Assembly: GCA_963636105.1 (NCBI GenBank) | Contig: CAVHIG010000031.1 | Coordinates: forward strand, 1-21,504 | From: CAVHIG01 sp963636105 | GTDB taxonomy: Bacteria > Bacillota > Clostridia > Peptostreptococcales > Anaerovoracaceae | Direction: 5' to 3' | Length of the DNA stretch: 21,504 bases | Shown here: piece by piece, positions 14,676-21,302 of the stretch | Numbering within the stretch: the stretch's first letter is position 1 | How the letters are laid out: each line of letters begins with the position of its first letter | Translations under genes and position numbers: made by a program | Notes under the pieces: model-generated | Seen by the model: only the letters and a program-made list of their open reading frames with translations | Told to the model about the DNA's origin: nothing | Databases searched by the model: none

Positions 14676-16230
14676 AAAAATACTCCTTACTACGCTCAAT
14701 TCGAAATATGTCCACACAAATCTTGCGCTCAAATACCTGTATGTGACATCAAAGGATGTCTGCGACAGGCTGACGCTCAAGGAATATACGATAAATAATG
14801 ACGACGAATATATCTTCAATGATCTTGTGCAGGGAGACTATGACATAATTTGCTTTTCCTGCTATATTTGGAATGTCGAAAAGCTTAGAGAGCTGGCGGA
14901 AAACCTGAAGAAGGCCTGCCCTGATGTGATAATCATCATGGGCGGACCCGAGGTCAGTTATGATGCGCCGGCTTTTTTGCGCGAAAATCCGGCTGTGGAT
15001 TTTATCGTGAGGGGCGAGGGTGAATATACGCTGCGCTGCCTTCTTGAAAAGCTTCAGGAGGGAAGGCACGATTTCGAAAATATAAAGGGACTGAGCTTTC
15101 GTGCGGGAACGGCGCATTTTTCCGGAAACGGCGAGGTTTCCGCATCCGCGAGGGCAGGTATAGCACAGACGGATGACGCGGATCTTTTGGTGTTTGAGAC
15201 GGTACCATTCCCTTACGAATTTTTTCCTTGCGAGAAGGATAGGGTCATCTACTACGAATCCACGAGGGGCTGCCCGTACAAATGCGCCTATTGCATATCC
15301 TCGCTGGAAAAAAAGATGCGGGCGCTGCCGCTTGAGAGGGTTTGCCACGACCTCGACCGTTTCATATACAGCGGTGTGCGGCAGGTGAAATTTATAGATC
15401 GCACCTTCAACTGGGACAGGGAACGCTGCAGGCAGATATTGTCATATATAATCAGCAGGGATACGGGACTTACGAACTACCATTTTGAGCTTTGCGGCGA
15501 TCTTATAGACACGGAGCTTATTAGCCTGCTTTCAAACGCGCGGCCGGGGCTTTTTCAATTTGAAATAGGGATACAGTCTACAAATCAAAAGACCTTGCTC
15601 GCGATAAATCGCAGAAATGACCTTGAGCTCACGCTTGAGAATATCAGGCGTCTTGTGTCGCTGGGGAATTCGGATGTGCATGTGGATTTGATAGCGGGCT
15701 TGCCATTTGAGGATTATCAGACCTTTAAGAAGTCCTTCAATGATGTGTATGAGCTGGGCGCCGGAGCCTTTCAGCTTGGTTTTTTGAAGCTGCTCAAGGG
15801 TACGGAGATCAGGCGGCAGGCGGAGAAATACGATTACAAATTCAAGAGCAAGGCGCCTTATGAGGTGATTTCGAATATGTTTATTTCGGCGAAGGAGCTG
15901 ACGCGGCTCAAGCAGATGGAGTATTTGCTCGATGTATATTATAATCGCGGGGGTTTTGCGAATACGCTTGCATATATTACACGGGTGGTTGCGGCGAGTC
16001 CCTTTGATTTCTTTGAAGAATTTGCCATATTTTACAATCTGAAGGGCTATGCGGAGTCATCGCATAAAAAAGAGGATATGTATAGGATTTTGTACCAATA
16101 TATAAGCTGGAAGCTGAAGGATGATGAGAGGATTATCGATGAGGTGAGGTATCTTCTTGAGGAGGATATGGATAATACTTTGAATCCGGAGGCTGTGAAG
16201 AGATTTAAAAAAAGAGGTTTTGAGTTGTGA
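14653..16230 (+). CDS. B12-binding-domain radical SAM protein (DUF4080-like)
   Basis: A 525-residue enzyme with an N-terminal cobalamin-binding-type Rossmann domain (about 8-140: ILLTTLNSKYVHTNLALKYLY, DIICFSCYIWNVEKL, VIIIMGGPEVSYDAPAFL, VDFIVRGEGEYT). A radical SAM barrel follows with the canonical cluster motif C207-PYK-C211-AY-C214, in YYESTRGCPYKCAYCISS. The barrel continues through RTFNWDRERC, FEIGIQSTN and DLIAGLPFED. The C-terminal ~130 residues look like the DUF4080 tail. An SGNGEVSASARAG linker lies between the first two domains. Members may methylate or otherwise modify unactivated carbons; the substrate here is unknown. AGGAG (14637-14641) is its ribosome binding site inside the upstream gene. 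It overlaps the next gene by GTGA. Confidence 0.85.
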   Translation: MNDSGCCKKILLTTLNSKYVHTNLALKYLYVTSKDVCDRLTLKEYTINNDDEYIFNDLVQGDYDIICFSCYIWNVEKLRELAENLKKACPDVIIIMGGPEVSYDAPAFLRENPAVDFIVRGEGEYTLRCLLEKLQEGRHDFENIKGLSFRAGTAHFSGNGEVSASARAGIAQTDDADLLVFETVPFPYEFFPCEKDRVIYYESTRGCPYKCAYCISSLEKKMRALPLERVCHDLDRFIYSGVRQVKFIDRTFNWDRERCRQILSYIISRDTGLTNYHFELCGDLIDTELISLLSNARPGLFQFEIGIQSTNQKTLLAINRRNDLELTLENIRRLVSLGNSDVHVDLIAGLPFEDYQTFKKSFNDVYELGAGAFQLGFLKLLKGTEIRRQAEKYDYKFKSKAPYEVISNMFISAKELTRLKQMEYLLDVYYNRGGFANTLAYITRVVAASPFDFFEEFAIFYNLKGYAESSHKKEDMYRILYQYISWKLKDDERIIDEVRYLLEEDMDNTLNPEAVKRFKKRGFEL

Positions 16231-17345
16231 AAAATGATAGAGTAGGAAGGTATCTGCAGGAGAATATGAAGGAATTTGTATTTGCGGAGCTTTCGGAAGG
16301 ATTTATGGAAAAATGCGGTGTGGCGGGCTTTATGAAGGGTGTGCCAGTGCCTTTTAAGCAGAGCGATTTTGCGGATGCAAAGGAGGGCAAAGGAATCTCG
16401 GCTATTCGTCTGAGCGAAAATATGGCCGTAATCCTGGGCATGGATCCGAATTTTGCGCATAGGGAAAGATATCTGAAATTTGTAGATGCTCTTTGGGGTG
16501 AAAAATTTGCCGCGGGACTTTTGAGTATAGCGGAATCTGCGGCCGTAAAGGGCAATTTTGAGGAGGCCTGCATATATTTTCGCGCCTGTCTTTGCATCGA
16601 CTCGCATAGTCTAAAGGCGATGTATGGCTATGCGCTCTGCTGCCGTGAGCTCTATAGCGCCGGCTATGAAAATGGCGAGGATGATGAGTATGTCGGACTT
16701 TTCAAGGCGGAGGCCATGGATTATTTTGAGCAGCTGACTATAGATCACCCGGATTTTGAGGGGAGCTATTTTTATCTCGGATATGCCTATTTGAATATGG
16801 GTATGTATAGCAAGGCTGCCATAGTCTGGAAGGATTTTATGCGGCTTACGGAGAATAGAACCGCTTCTGCGTCTGCCGCAACTTCTGCGTCTGCTGCGGA
16901 AACTGCGGGGAAGCCTGCGGATTCGGGGAACGGCGAAGTTTCCGCGATGGGAAGCGAGGAGCTTGCGGACATAGAAAAGCAGATAGCCGAAATGCGTATG
17001 GAGATAGCCGCGAGGCTTAGGGAAATAGAAGAGCCGTGCGAGGTCGAGCAGGGCTGCAATGCTGTGATTACAGGCCGATACGCACAGGGACTGGAAATTT
17101 TGGAGCCTTTTACCAAAGGAAGATTTGAAAGATGGTGGCCGCTTTACTTTTATCTGGGCGAGGCATATTTGAATTGCGGCATGGAGATAGAAGCAGAAGA
17201 GAGCTTTTTGAAGCTGCTCACGCTGAACGCAAGCCATGTGGAGAGCATGCAGGAGCTGGCAGAAATTTACAAAAGACGCGGTGACGAGCAGAATATGGAA
17301 AAATATCTCAGGAAGATTGAGCTTGTGCGGCCTAGCGGAGAGTGA
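16227..17345 (+). CDS. TPR-repeat protein of unknown function
   Basis: A 372-residue soluble protein with no signal peptide. It starts at GTG 16227, which shares bases with the stop of the upstream gene; GAGG at 16214-16217 is the ribosome binding site. Tetratricopeptide-like helix pairs are visible at about 94-150 (AESAAVKGNFEEACIYFRACLCIDSHSLKAMYGYALC), 165-205 (FEGSYFYLGYAYLNMGMYSKAAIVWKDFM) and 300-365 (WPLYFYLGEAYLNCGMEIEAEESFLKLLTLNASHVESMQELAEIYKRRG). An Ala/Ser-rich linker (TASASAATSASAAETAG, then SGNGEVSA) splits the TPR blocks. TPRs bind partner proteins, so a scaffold or chaperone role for the radical SAM enzymes is conceivable, purely from coupling. I recognise no specific family. 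Confidence 0.7.
   Translation: MKNDRVGRYLQENMKEFVFAELSEGFMEKCGVAGFMKGVPVPFKQSDFADAKEGKGISAIRLSENMAVILGMDPNFAHRERYLKFVDALWGEKFAAGLLSIAESAAVKGNFEEACIYFRACLCIDSHSLKAMYGYALCCRELYSAGYENGEDDEYVGLFKAEAMDYFEQLTIDHPDFEGSYFYLGYAYLNMGMYSKAAIVWKDFMRLTENRTASASAATSASAAETAGKPADSGNGEVSAMGSEELADIEKQIAEMRMEIAARLREIEEPCEVEQGCNAVITGRYAQGLEILEPFTKGRFERWWPLYFYLGEAYLNCGMEIEAEESFLKLLTLNASHVESMQELAEIYKRRGDEQNMEKYLRKIELVRPSGE
16864..16899 (+). repeat. Short in-frame 18-bp tandem repeat in the TPR gene
   Basis: CTTCTGCGTCTGC begins at 16864 and again at 16882, giving two 18-bp units that differ at about three positions. They encode the Ala/Ser linker (SASAAT, SASAAE). Copy number could vary by replication slippage without breaking the frame. 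Confidence 0.6.
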
Positions 17346-17397
17346 TTAGTGGATAGCGCCTTGATAGCCAAGGCTAGTGAATGAGGAGGGAAGCGGT

Positions 17398-17991
17398 ATG
17401 AAGAATTCGCATAGTCATATGAGAAATTTGAAAGGTAATAAAGGCATCCTTTTGCTGCTTGTGGTGATTTTGACATTTGTAGGAGCGGCGAGTTTGACCG
17501 GCTGCGGCGACGGGGACTCTGCTGTGGTTTTTACAAGCGATAGCGGTGATTCTGAGCCTGAAAATTCAAGCACTGACGACTCAGATAGCGAGGCGGCACG
17601 CATGAAGGTGCATGCGGACTGGACGGAGGAGGCTCTTTCGGATCTTTGCGATTATGATGAATTTACAATGGATACGGGTGAGCCTTCAGATACAGCGCCT
17701 GAGCTTTCGAGTGTGGTGATTTTTACGGAGGAGACCATAAGCGATCTCAAAATTCTTGCTCTCACATTTGAGGATGTGACGGAGGATGGTCAAATTTGCT
17801 TCCAAACCGAGGAGCTCTATACGCAGGGCATTTTGAGGCCGGAGCACCCGCTCGTTGTAAATGCTCCTTTTTACGGCTCGATTCCAAATATAGGCGCTTC
17901 GTATACGGATGAAAATGGCACTACCAGATATTTTTCAATAGGCATAAGCGGCAAGGATGGCTCGATTGTCCAGGAGGAGTTTTACCAATAG
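17398..17991 (+). CDS. Orphan secreted lipoprotein
   Basis: A 197-residue predicted lipoprotein of unknown function. The start is ATG 17398, 9 nt after the strong GAGGAGGG at 17381-17388; an upstream in-frame GTG (17377) would put that ribosome binding site inside the gene. The signal peptide has a basic n-region (MRNLKGNKG), a hydrophobic core (ILLLLVVILTFVGAAS) and the lipobox LTG-C36. The mature part begins with a flexible Ser/Asp/Glu-rich linker (SDSGDSEPENSSTDDSDSEAAR), followed by a compact mixed domain with no motif I recognise. It lies between the TPR gene and the amino acid importer but has neither's features. No obvious promoter or terminator is visible in 17346-17397 beyond a weak GCCTTG/CAAGGC hairpin. 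Confidence 0.75.
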   Translation: MKNSHSHMRNLKGNKGILLLLVVILTFVGAASLTGCGDGDSAVVFTSDSGDSEPENSSTDDSDSEAARMKVHADWTEEALSDLCDYDEFTMDTGEPSDTAPELSSVVIFTEETISDLKILALTFEDVTEDGQICFQTEELYTQGILRPEHPLVVNAPFYGSIPNIGASYTDENGTTRYFSIGISGKDGSIVQEEFYQ

Positions 17992-18012
17992 GCTATTTGC
18001 CGCGTTTCAAAG

Positions 18013-18044
18013 CTCTTGACAAGAGGGCGCTAAAATGATAACAT
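18013..18044 (+). promoter_or_regulatory. Strong promoter of the amino acid importer, with a palindrome over the -35
   Basis: A perfect -35 TTGACA (18016-18021), a 17-bp spacer and the -10 TAACAT (18039-18044) give a near-consensus promoter with a start near 18051. The -35 lies in the inverted repeat CTCTT-GAC-AAGAG (18013-18025), which could be an operator half-site pair; that part is weak. The transcript carries a leader of about 220 nt before the binding-protein gene. Confidence 0.7.
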
Positions 18045-18066
18045 GTTTGTGTTGCGACAAGGGGAG

Positions 18067-18084
18067 CTGATAATGCGTTATCAG
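18067..18084 (+). promoter_or_regulatory. Leader hairpin containing a start codon
   Basis: CTGATAA (18067-18073) pairs perfectly with TTATCAG (18078-18084) around the loop TGCG. The A of the short ORF's ATG is the last base of the 5' arm and its TG begins the loop. GGGGAG lies just upstream, so folding could hide or expose this initiation site. A second hairpin, TCAAGC/GCTTGA (18120-18141), covers the end of the short ORF. No T-run follows either hairpin. Confidence 0.45.
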
Positions 18085-18141
18085 ATTAAAGCGGAGAAGC
18101 GGAGCTTTAAAGAAAAACCTCAAGCGAGGAGCGAAGCTTGA
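18073..18141 (+). CDS. Possible 22-residue leader peptide of the amino acid importer
   Basis: An ATG six bases after GGGGAG opens a 22-codon frame, MRYQIKAEKRSFKEKPQARSEA, inside the importer's leader. Seven of its 22 residues are Lys or Arg. The ribosome binding site and the promoter just upstream are good, which favours translation. The +1 frame is open from 18074 to 18256 (ending NRIIKK) without its own good start codon, so the region could also be a frameshifted small gene of about 60 residues. No similarity is recognised. It may instead be an unused ORF in a structured leader. Confidence 0.35.
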   Translation: MRYQIKAEKRSFKEKPQARSEA

Positions 18142-18271
18142 AAAAGAGACCTCGGCGGAGCAGAAATCTCGGCAGTTTCCGCAAAAAGATGACGGCGCAA
18201 AGGCTAAGGCCGCGACAAAACTCGAAACAGAGATGAATCGAATAATAAAGAAGTGAAAGGAAGAAAGTAAA

Positions 18272-19138
18272 ATGAAAAAGTTTAGAAAGGCGTCAGCCCT
18301 TTTGCTGGCAATGATCATGCTTTTGAGCATCTTTGCGCTCACAGCTTGCGGAGGCTCTTCTACAGACGCTGACGCGGAGAAGGATGCGACGACGGACGAG
18401 CTTACGGGCTGGGCTTATGTTGAGGATAAGGGCGAGCTTATCGTAGGACTTGACGACACATTTGCGCCTATGGGCTTCAGAGATGAGGCGGGCGAGCTTG
18501 TCGGCTTTGATATCGACCTTGCAACGGCAGTTGGCGAGGTGCTTGGCGTGACTGTGACTTTCCAGCCTATCGACTGGGATGCAAAGGAGCTTGAGCTCGA
18601 GGCAAAGAATATCGACTGCATCTGGAACGGTATGTCGGCTACAGAAGAGAGACAGGAAAGCATGGCTCTCACAAAGAAGTATCTCAACAACCGTATTGTG
18701 ATCATGACTCTCAATCCGGACATCAATATCACTGCTGAGGAGCAGCTTGTGGACTACACAATCGGTACACAGGTGGATTCATCCGCTCTTGAAGTAATGC
18801 AGGCTTCCGAGAATTTTGATATGTACTCCGCAAACGTTTCCGACTTCCCTACTTATGACGAGGCTATTATGGCGCTGCAGGGCGGCAGAGTAGATGTGAT
18901 CGTGGTAGACCAGGTGCTCGGCGAGTACAAGAATTCAAAGCTTGATGAGAAGATGAGCGTATGCGACTACGACTTCGGCGATGATTTCTATGCAATCGGC
19001 TGCAGAAACGGCGAGACTGACCTTGCGGACAAGATCAGCGAGGCGATCGGTACTCTCATCGATAGCGGCGAGGCAGAAGAGATAAGCAATAAGTGGTTCG
19101 GAAAGAATATCGTTATTCTTGAAGGATATGATGAGTAA
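18272..19138 (+). CDS. Polar amino acid ABC transporter, substrate-binding lipoprotein
   Basis: A 288-residue extracellular solute receptor of the SBP_bac_3 family. A lipoprotein signal (MKKFRKASALLLAMIMLLSIFALTAC, Cys26) is followed by a short Ser/Asp/Glu linker. The two-lobed binding domain begins at LIVGLDDTFAPMGFRDEAGELVGFDIDLATAVGEVLGV. IWNGMSATEERQESMALTKKYL lines the binding cleft in this family; the Arg in EER probably contacts the ligand carboxylate. The C-terminal FYAIGCRNGETDLADKISEAIGTLIDSGEAEEISNKWFG is typical. Which amino acid is bound cannot be told from this. AAAGGAAG precedes the ATG. The permease follows after 21 nt. Confidence 0.93.
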   Translation: MKKFRKASALLLAMIMLLSIFALTACGGSSTDADAEKDATTDELTGWAYVEDKGELIVGLDDTFAPMGFRDEAGELVGFDIDLATAVGEVLGVTVTFQPIDWDAKELELEAKNIDCIWNGMSATEERQESMALTKKYLNNRIVIMTLNPDINITAEEQLVDYTIGTQVDSSALEVMQASENFDMYSANVSDFPTYDEAIMALQGGRVDVIVVDQVLGEYKNSKLDEKMSVCDYDFGDDFYAIGCRNGETDLADKISEAIGTLIDSGEAEEISNKWFGKNIVILEGYDE

Positions 19139-19159
19139 AATTTAAGGAGACCTGAAAGA

Positions 19160-19927
19160 ATGTTTGGCGATATTCTAAGCAGTCTCTCGGATACTATAGC
19201 ATATGTGGGCACTTTGATGCCCACTTTGCTTGATGGTACATGGGTGACTGTAAAACTGTTTTTATGGACGATGGTACTCTCCCTTCCGCTCGGTCTACCG
19301 ATTGCGCTTGGGAGTAATATGCGTTTTTGGCCTATAAAGGCTATATGCAGGCTGTATGTATTTGTATTTCGCGGTACACCGCTCATGCTGCAGCTGTTCT
19401 TTTTCTATTTCTTTTTGCCGATAGCCTACGATGTGCGTCTGGATGTATTTACCACATCTGTCATCACCTTTGTGCTGAACTACGCGGCATATTTTGCGGA
19501 GATTTACAGGGGCGGTATAAACGGCATAGACCAGGGACAGTATGAGGCTGCCCACGCGCTCGGGCTCTCAAGGAGCAGGACAATGATCGGCATAGTGCTG
19601 CCTCAGATGATGAGGATAATCCTGCCTCCGGTATCAAATGAAGCTATAGTGCTTATAAAGGATACGGCGCTGGCTTCGGTAATCAGCCTCGGAGAGCTTA
19701 TGAAGGCGTCGAAGGCCGCTGTAAACAGGGACGTAGATCCTATGGCATATTTTGTGGCAGCGATAATTTACCTTATTTTGACATTTGTACTTACGCTTAT
19801 AGCAGGCAAGCTGGAGAAGCGTTATAACGTATACAGCCAGCAGGATGGCGCCGGCAAGAAGAGCGCAAATAAGCCAGGCAAGGCCTTGGGAGTACATGAG
19901 GCTATTCCGGAAAGGCAGGCATTATGA
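19160..19927 (+). CDS. Polar amino acid ABC transporter, permease
   Basis: A 255-residue HisM/GlnP-type inner-membrane permease. It has about five hydrophobic helices, with VTVKLFLWTMVLSLPLGLPIALG and FRGTPLMLQLFFFYFFLP early in the chain. The EAA loop YEAAHALGLSRSRTMIGIVLPQMMRIILPP, which docks onto the ATPase, comes next, then SNEAIVLIKDTALASVI and a final helix (MAYFVAAIIYLILTFVLTLIAG). A hydrophilic tail of about 40 residues (KRYNVYSQQDGAGKKS to ERQAL) follows. There is a single permease gene, so it probably works as a homodimer. AAGGAGA lies about 9 nt before the ATG. The stop overlaps the ATPase start (ATGA). Confidence 0.93.
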   Translation: MFGDILSSLSDTIAYVGTLMPTLLDGTWVTVKLFLWTMVLSLPLGLPIALGSNMRFWPIKAICRLYVFVFRGTPLMLQLFFFYFFLPIAYDVRLDVFTTSVITFVLNYAAYFAEIYRGGINGIDQGQYEAAHALGLSRSRTMIGIVLPQMMRIILPPVSNEAIVLIKDTALASVISLGELMKASKAAVNRDVDPMAYFVAAIIYLILTFVLTLIAGKLEKRYNVYSQQDGAGKKSANKPGKALGVHEAIPERQAL

Positions 19928-20673
19928 GCAGAAAATCAGCAAATATAGCAGTCAATCAAAATATAAAAAAGGATCTCAAGGCGGGTGATACCATACTCGA
20001 GGTGAGAGGTCTTGTAAAGCAATTTGCAAATTGCACGGCTGTAAAGGGCGTGGATTTTACCATGAAGAAGGGCGAGGTAGTGGCGATAATCGGGCCGTCC
20101 GGCTCTGGCAAGAGTACCTTCATGCGCACTATAAACGGACTCGAGTCTATAAGCGATGGCGAAATCGACCTTTATGGTACTACCGGCATGGTATTTCAGC
20201 ACTTCAATCTTTTCCCACATATGACATGTATGGGAAATATTACATATGCGCCGATGAAGGTGAAGGGTATAAAGAAGGAAGATGCCGAGAAGAGAGCTAT
20301 AGAGCTTTTGCAGCTTGTAGGACTTGAGGACAAGAAGCATGTATATCCTGCTCAGATTTCGGGCGGGCAAAAGCAGCGTATCGCGATTGCGCGTGCGCTT
20401 GCCATGGATCCTGATCTCATGCTCTTTGATGAGCCGACAAGTGCGCTCGACCCTGAGATTACGGGCACGGTGCTTGAGGTTATGCAAAAGCTCGCGGAGG
20501 ATCATATGTCCATGATAATCGTAACACACGAGATGAATTTTGCCCGCAATGTGGCAGACCGTGTGGTATTTATGGATGAGGGCCAGATCGTAGAGGATGC
20601 ACCGGCGCATGAACTCTTTGAAAATCCAAAGAGCGACAGACTGCGTGATTTTATAAGGGCATTGTCGAAATAG
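19924..20673 (+). CDS. Polar amino acid ABC transporter, ATP-binding protein (GlnQ-like)
   Basis: The 249-residue ATPase that powers the importer. It has Walker A G57-PSGSGKST65, the Q-loop glutamine Q92 in GMVFQHFNLFPHMT, the signature ISGGQKQRIAIARAL, Walker B plus D-loop LMLFDEPTSALDPE, and the switch His in IVTHEM. About 20 residues precede the usual ABC start (ILEVRGLVKQF). Only 29 residues separate the Walker A lysine from the Q-loop; in E. coli GlnQ as I recall it there are about 44. The segment after GEIDLYG that normally carries a helix and Arg-rich turn is missing, with the frame intact. Translation is coupled to the permease. Confidence 0.93.
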   Translation: MSRKSANIAVNQNIKKDLKAGDTILEVRGLVKQFANCTAVKGVDFTMKKGEVVAIIGPSGSGKSTFMRTINGLESISDGEIDLYGTTGMVFQHFNLFPHMTCMGNITYAPMKVKGIKKEDAEKRAIELLQLVGLEDKKHVYPAQISGGQKQRIAIARALAMDPDLMLFDEPTSALDPEITGTVLEVMQKLAEDHMSMIIVTHEMNFARNVADRVVFMDEGQIVEDAPAHELFENPKSDRLRDFIRALSK

Positions 20674-20674
20674 C

Positions 20675-20693
20675 TAGCCAACATAGCTGGCTA
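20675..20693 (+). terminator. Weak hairpin after the importer operon
   Basis: TAGCCA (20675-20680) pairs with TGGCTA (20688-20693) around a 7-nt loop, two bases after the stop codon. It is followed by AATAAAAATA rather than a T-run, so it is a poor intrinsic terminator on the + strand. It may mark the operon end without terminating efficiently. Confidence 0.25.
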
Positions 20694-20724
20694 ATAAAAA
20701 TACTAAAAATTTCCGATTTAGGGA

Positions 20725-20753
20725 TTGACGAAAACGGAAAAAAGTATTATACT
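20725..20753 (+). promoter_or_regulatory. Promoter of tRNA-Leu
   Basis: TTGACG (20725-20730), a 17-bp spacer and TATACT (20748-20753) form a near-consensus promoter. Transcription would start near 20760, giving a 5' leader of about 32 nt before the mature tRNA. Confidence 0.75.
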
Positions 20754-20754
20754 T

Positions 20755-20788
20755 TACAAGTACGGTCGTTCAAGAGATTGTACTTGTA
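20755..20788. repeat. Inverted repeat in the tRNA-Leu 5' leader
   Basis: TACAAGTAC (20755-20763) and GTACTTGTA (20780-20788) are perfect 9-bp inverted repeats with a 16-nt loop. They span the predicted transcription start and stop 3 nt short of the mature tRNA. It could be a pre-tRNA leader hairpin or an operator. Confidence 0.6.
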
Positions 20789-20791
20789 TAT

Positions 20792-20878
20792 GCGGATATG
20801 GCGGAATTGGCAGACGCGCACGGTTCAGGTCCGTGTGAAGGTTCCTTCATGGGGGTTCGAATCCCTTTATCCGCACCA
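20792..20878 (+). tRNA. tRNA-Leu (anticodon CAG), CCA encoded
   Basis: Acceptor arms GCGGATA (20792-20798) and TATCCGC (20868-20874) pair fully; discriminator A875 and an encoded CCA follow. The D arm is GCG/CGC with GAATTGGCAGA. The anticodon arm is CACGG-TTCAGGT-CCGTG, with anticodon CAG reading CUG. A long variable arm (GAAGG-TTC-CTTC) confirms the class II type expected of tRNA-Leu. The T arm is GGGGG-TTCGAAT-CCCTT with two G-U pairs. It has its own promoter and terminator. The last 19 bases are repeated twice downstream. Confidence 0.95.
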
Positions 20879-20914
20879 AATGAAAAAGCACCCGAGCAGG
20901 GTGCTTTTTCATTT
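20878..20914 (+). terminator. tRNA-Leu terminator, copy 1
   Basis: AAATGAAAAAGCACCC and GGGTGCTTTTTCATTT pair perfectly over 16 bp around the loop GAGCA. The 5' arm starts at the last base of the CCA end. The T5 within the 3' arm serves as the U-tract. The palindrome can act on both strands. Two exact copies follow as part of the tandem repeat. Confidence 0.85.
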
Positions 20915-20950
20915 GCGTGCATAAGAAGAGGGGATTCGAACCCGAAAGGG

Positions 20951-20996
20951 CGTGACCGAAAGCGAGAGCCTCCTGGGGAGGGTCTCGCAGGTCACG
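20951..20996 (+). other. Structured payload of repeat unit 1 (possible RNA element)
   Basis: CGTGACC (20951-20957) pairs with GGTCACG (20990-20996), then GCGAGA with TCTCGC, then CCTCC with GGAGG, interrupted by a GAAA/A internal loop and one G-G mismatch: about 18 bp in 46 nt. Around it lie CCC-GAAA-GGG (20941-20950), CC-GAAA-GG near 21008, and a GCAGA/TCTGC plus CCACT/AGTGG hairpin (21022-21051). Repeated GAAA tetraloop-like turns suggest an RNA fold. The same structure lies 194 bp downstream. Confidence 0.5.
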
Positions 20997-21071
20997 GCTC
21001 AAGCCGACCGAAAGGGGAGGCGCAGAGCGGCAGGCCACTTCAGTGGTCTGCAAAATCCCTTTATCCGCACC

Positions 21072-21108
21072 AAATGAAAAAGCACCCGAGCAGGGTGCTT
21101 TTTCATTT
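21072..21108 (+). terminator. tRNA-Leu-type terminator, copy 2
   Basis: An exact copy of the 37-bp terminator palindrome at the start of the second repeat unit, again directly behind a CCA-ending tRNA tail. Confidence 0.75.
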
Positions 21109-21144
21109 GCGTGCATAAGAAGAGGGGATTCGAACCCGAAAGGG

Positions 21145-21190
21145 CGTGACCGAAAGCGAGAGCCTCCTGGGGAGGGTCTCGCAGGTCACG
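21145..21190 (+). other. Structured payload of repeat unit 2
   Basis: The same 46-nt, roughly 18-bp hairpin as in unit 1, displaced by 194 bp, with the same flanking GAAA-capped stems. It reads as identical in sequence, so the two units arose recently or are kept uniform. Confidence 0.5.
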
Positions 21191-21265
21191 GCTCAAGCCG
21201 ACCGAAAGGGGAGGCGCAGAGCGGCAGGCCACTTCAGTGGTCTGCAAAATCCCTTTATCCGCACC

Positions 21266-21302
21266 AAATGAAAAAGCACCCGAGCAGGGTGCTTTTTCAT
21301 TT
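21266..21302 (+). terminator. tRNA-Leu-type terminator, copy 3
   Basis: The third exact copy of the terminator palindrome, in the partial last unit. Ten more repeat bases (GCGTGCATAA) follow before the sequence becomes unique at 21313. Confidence 0.75.
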
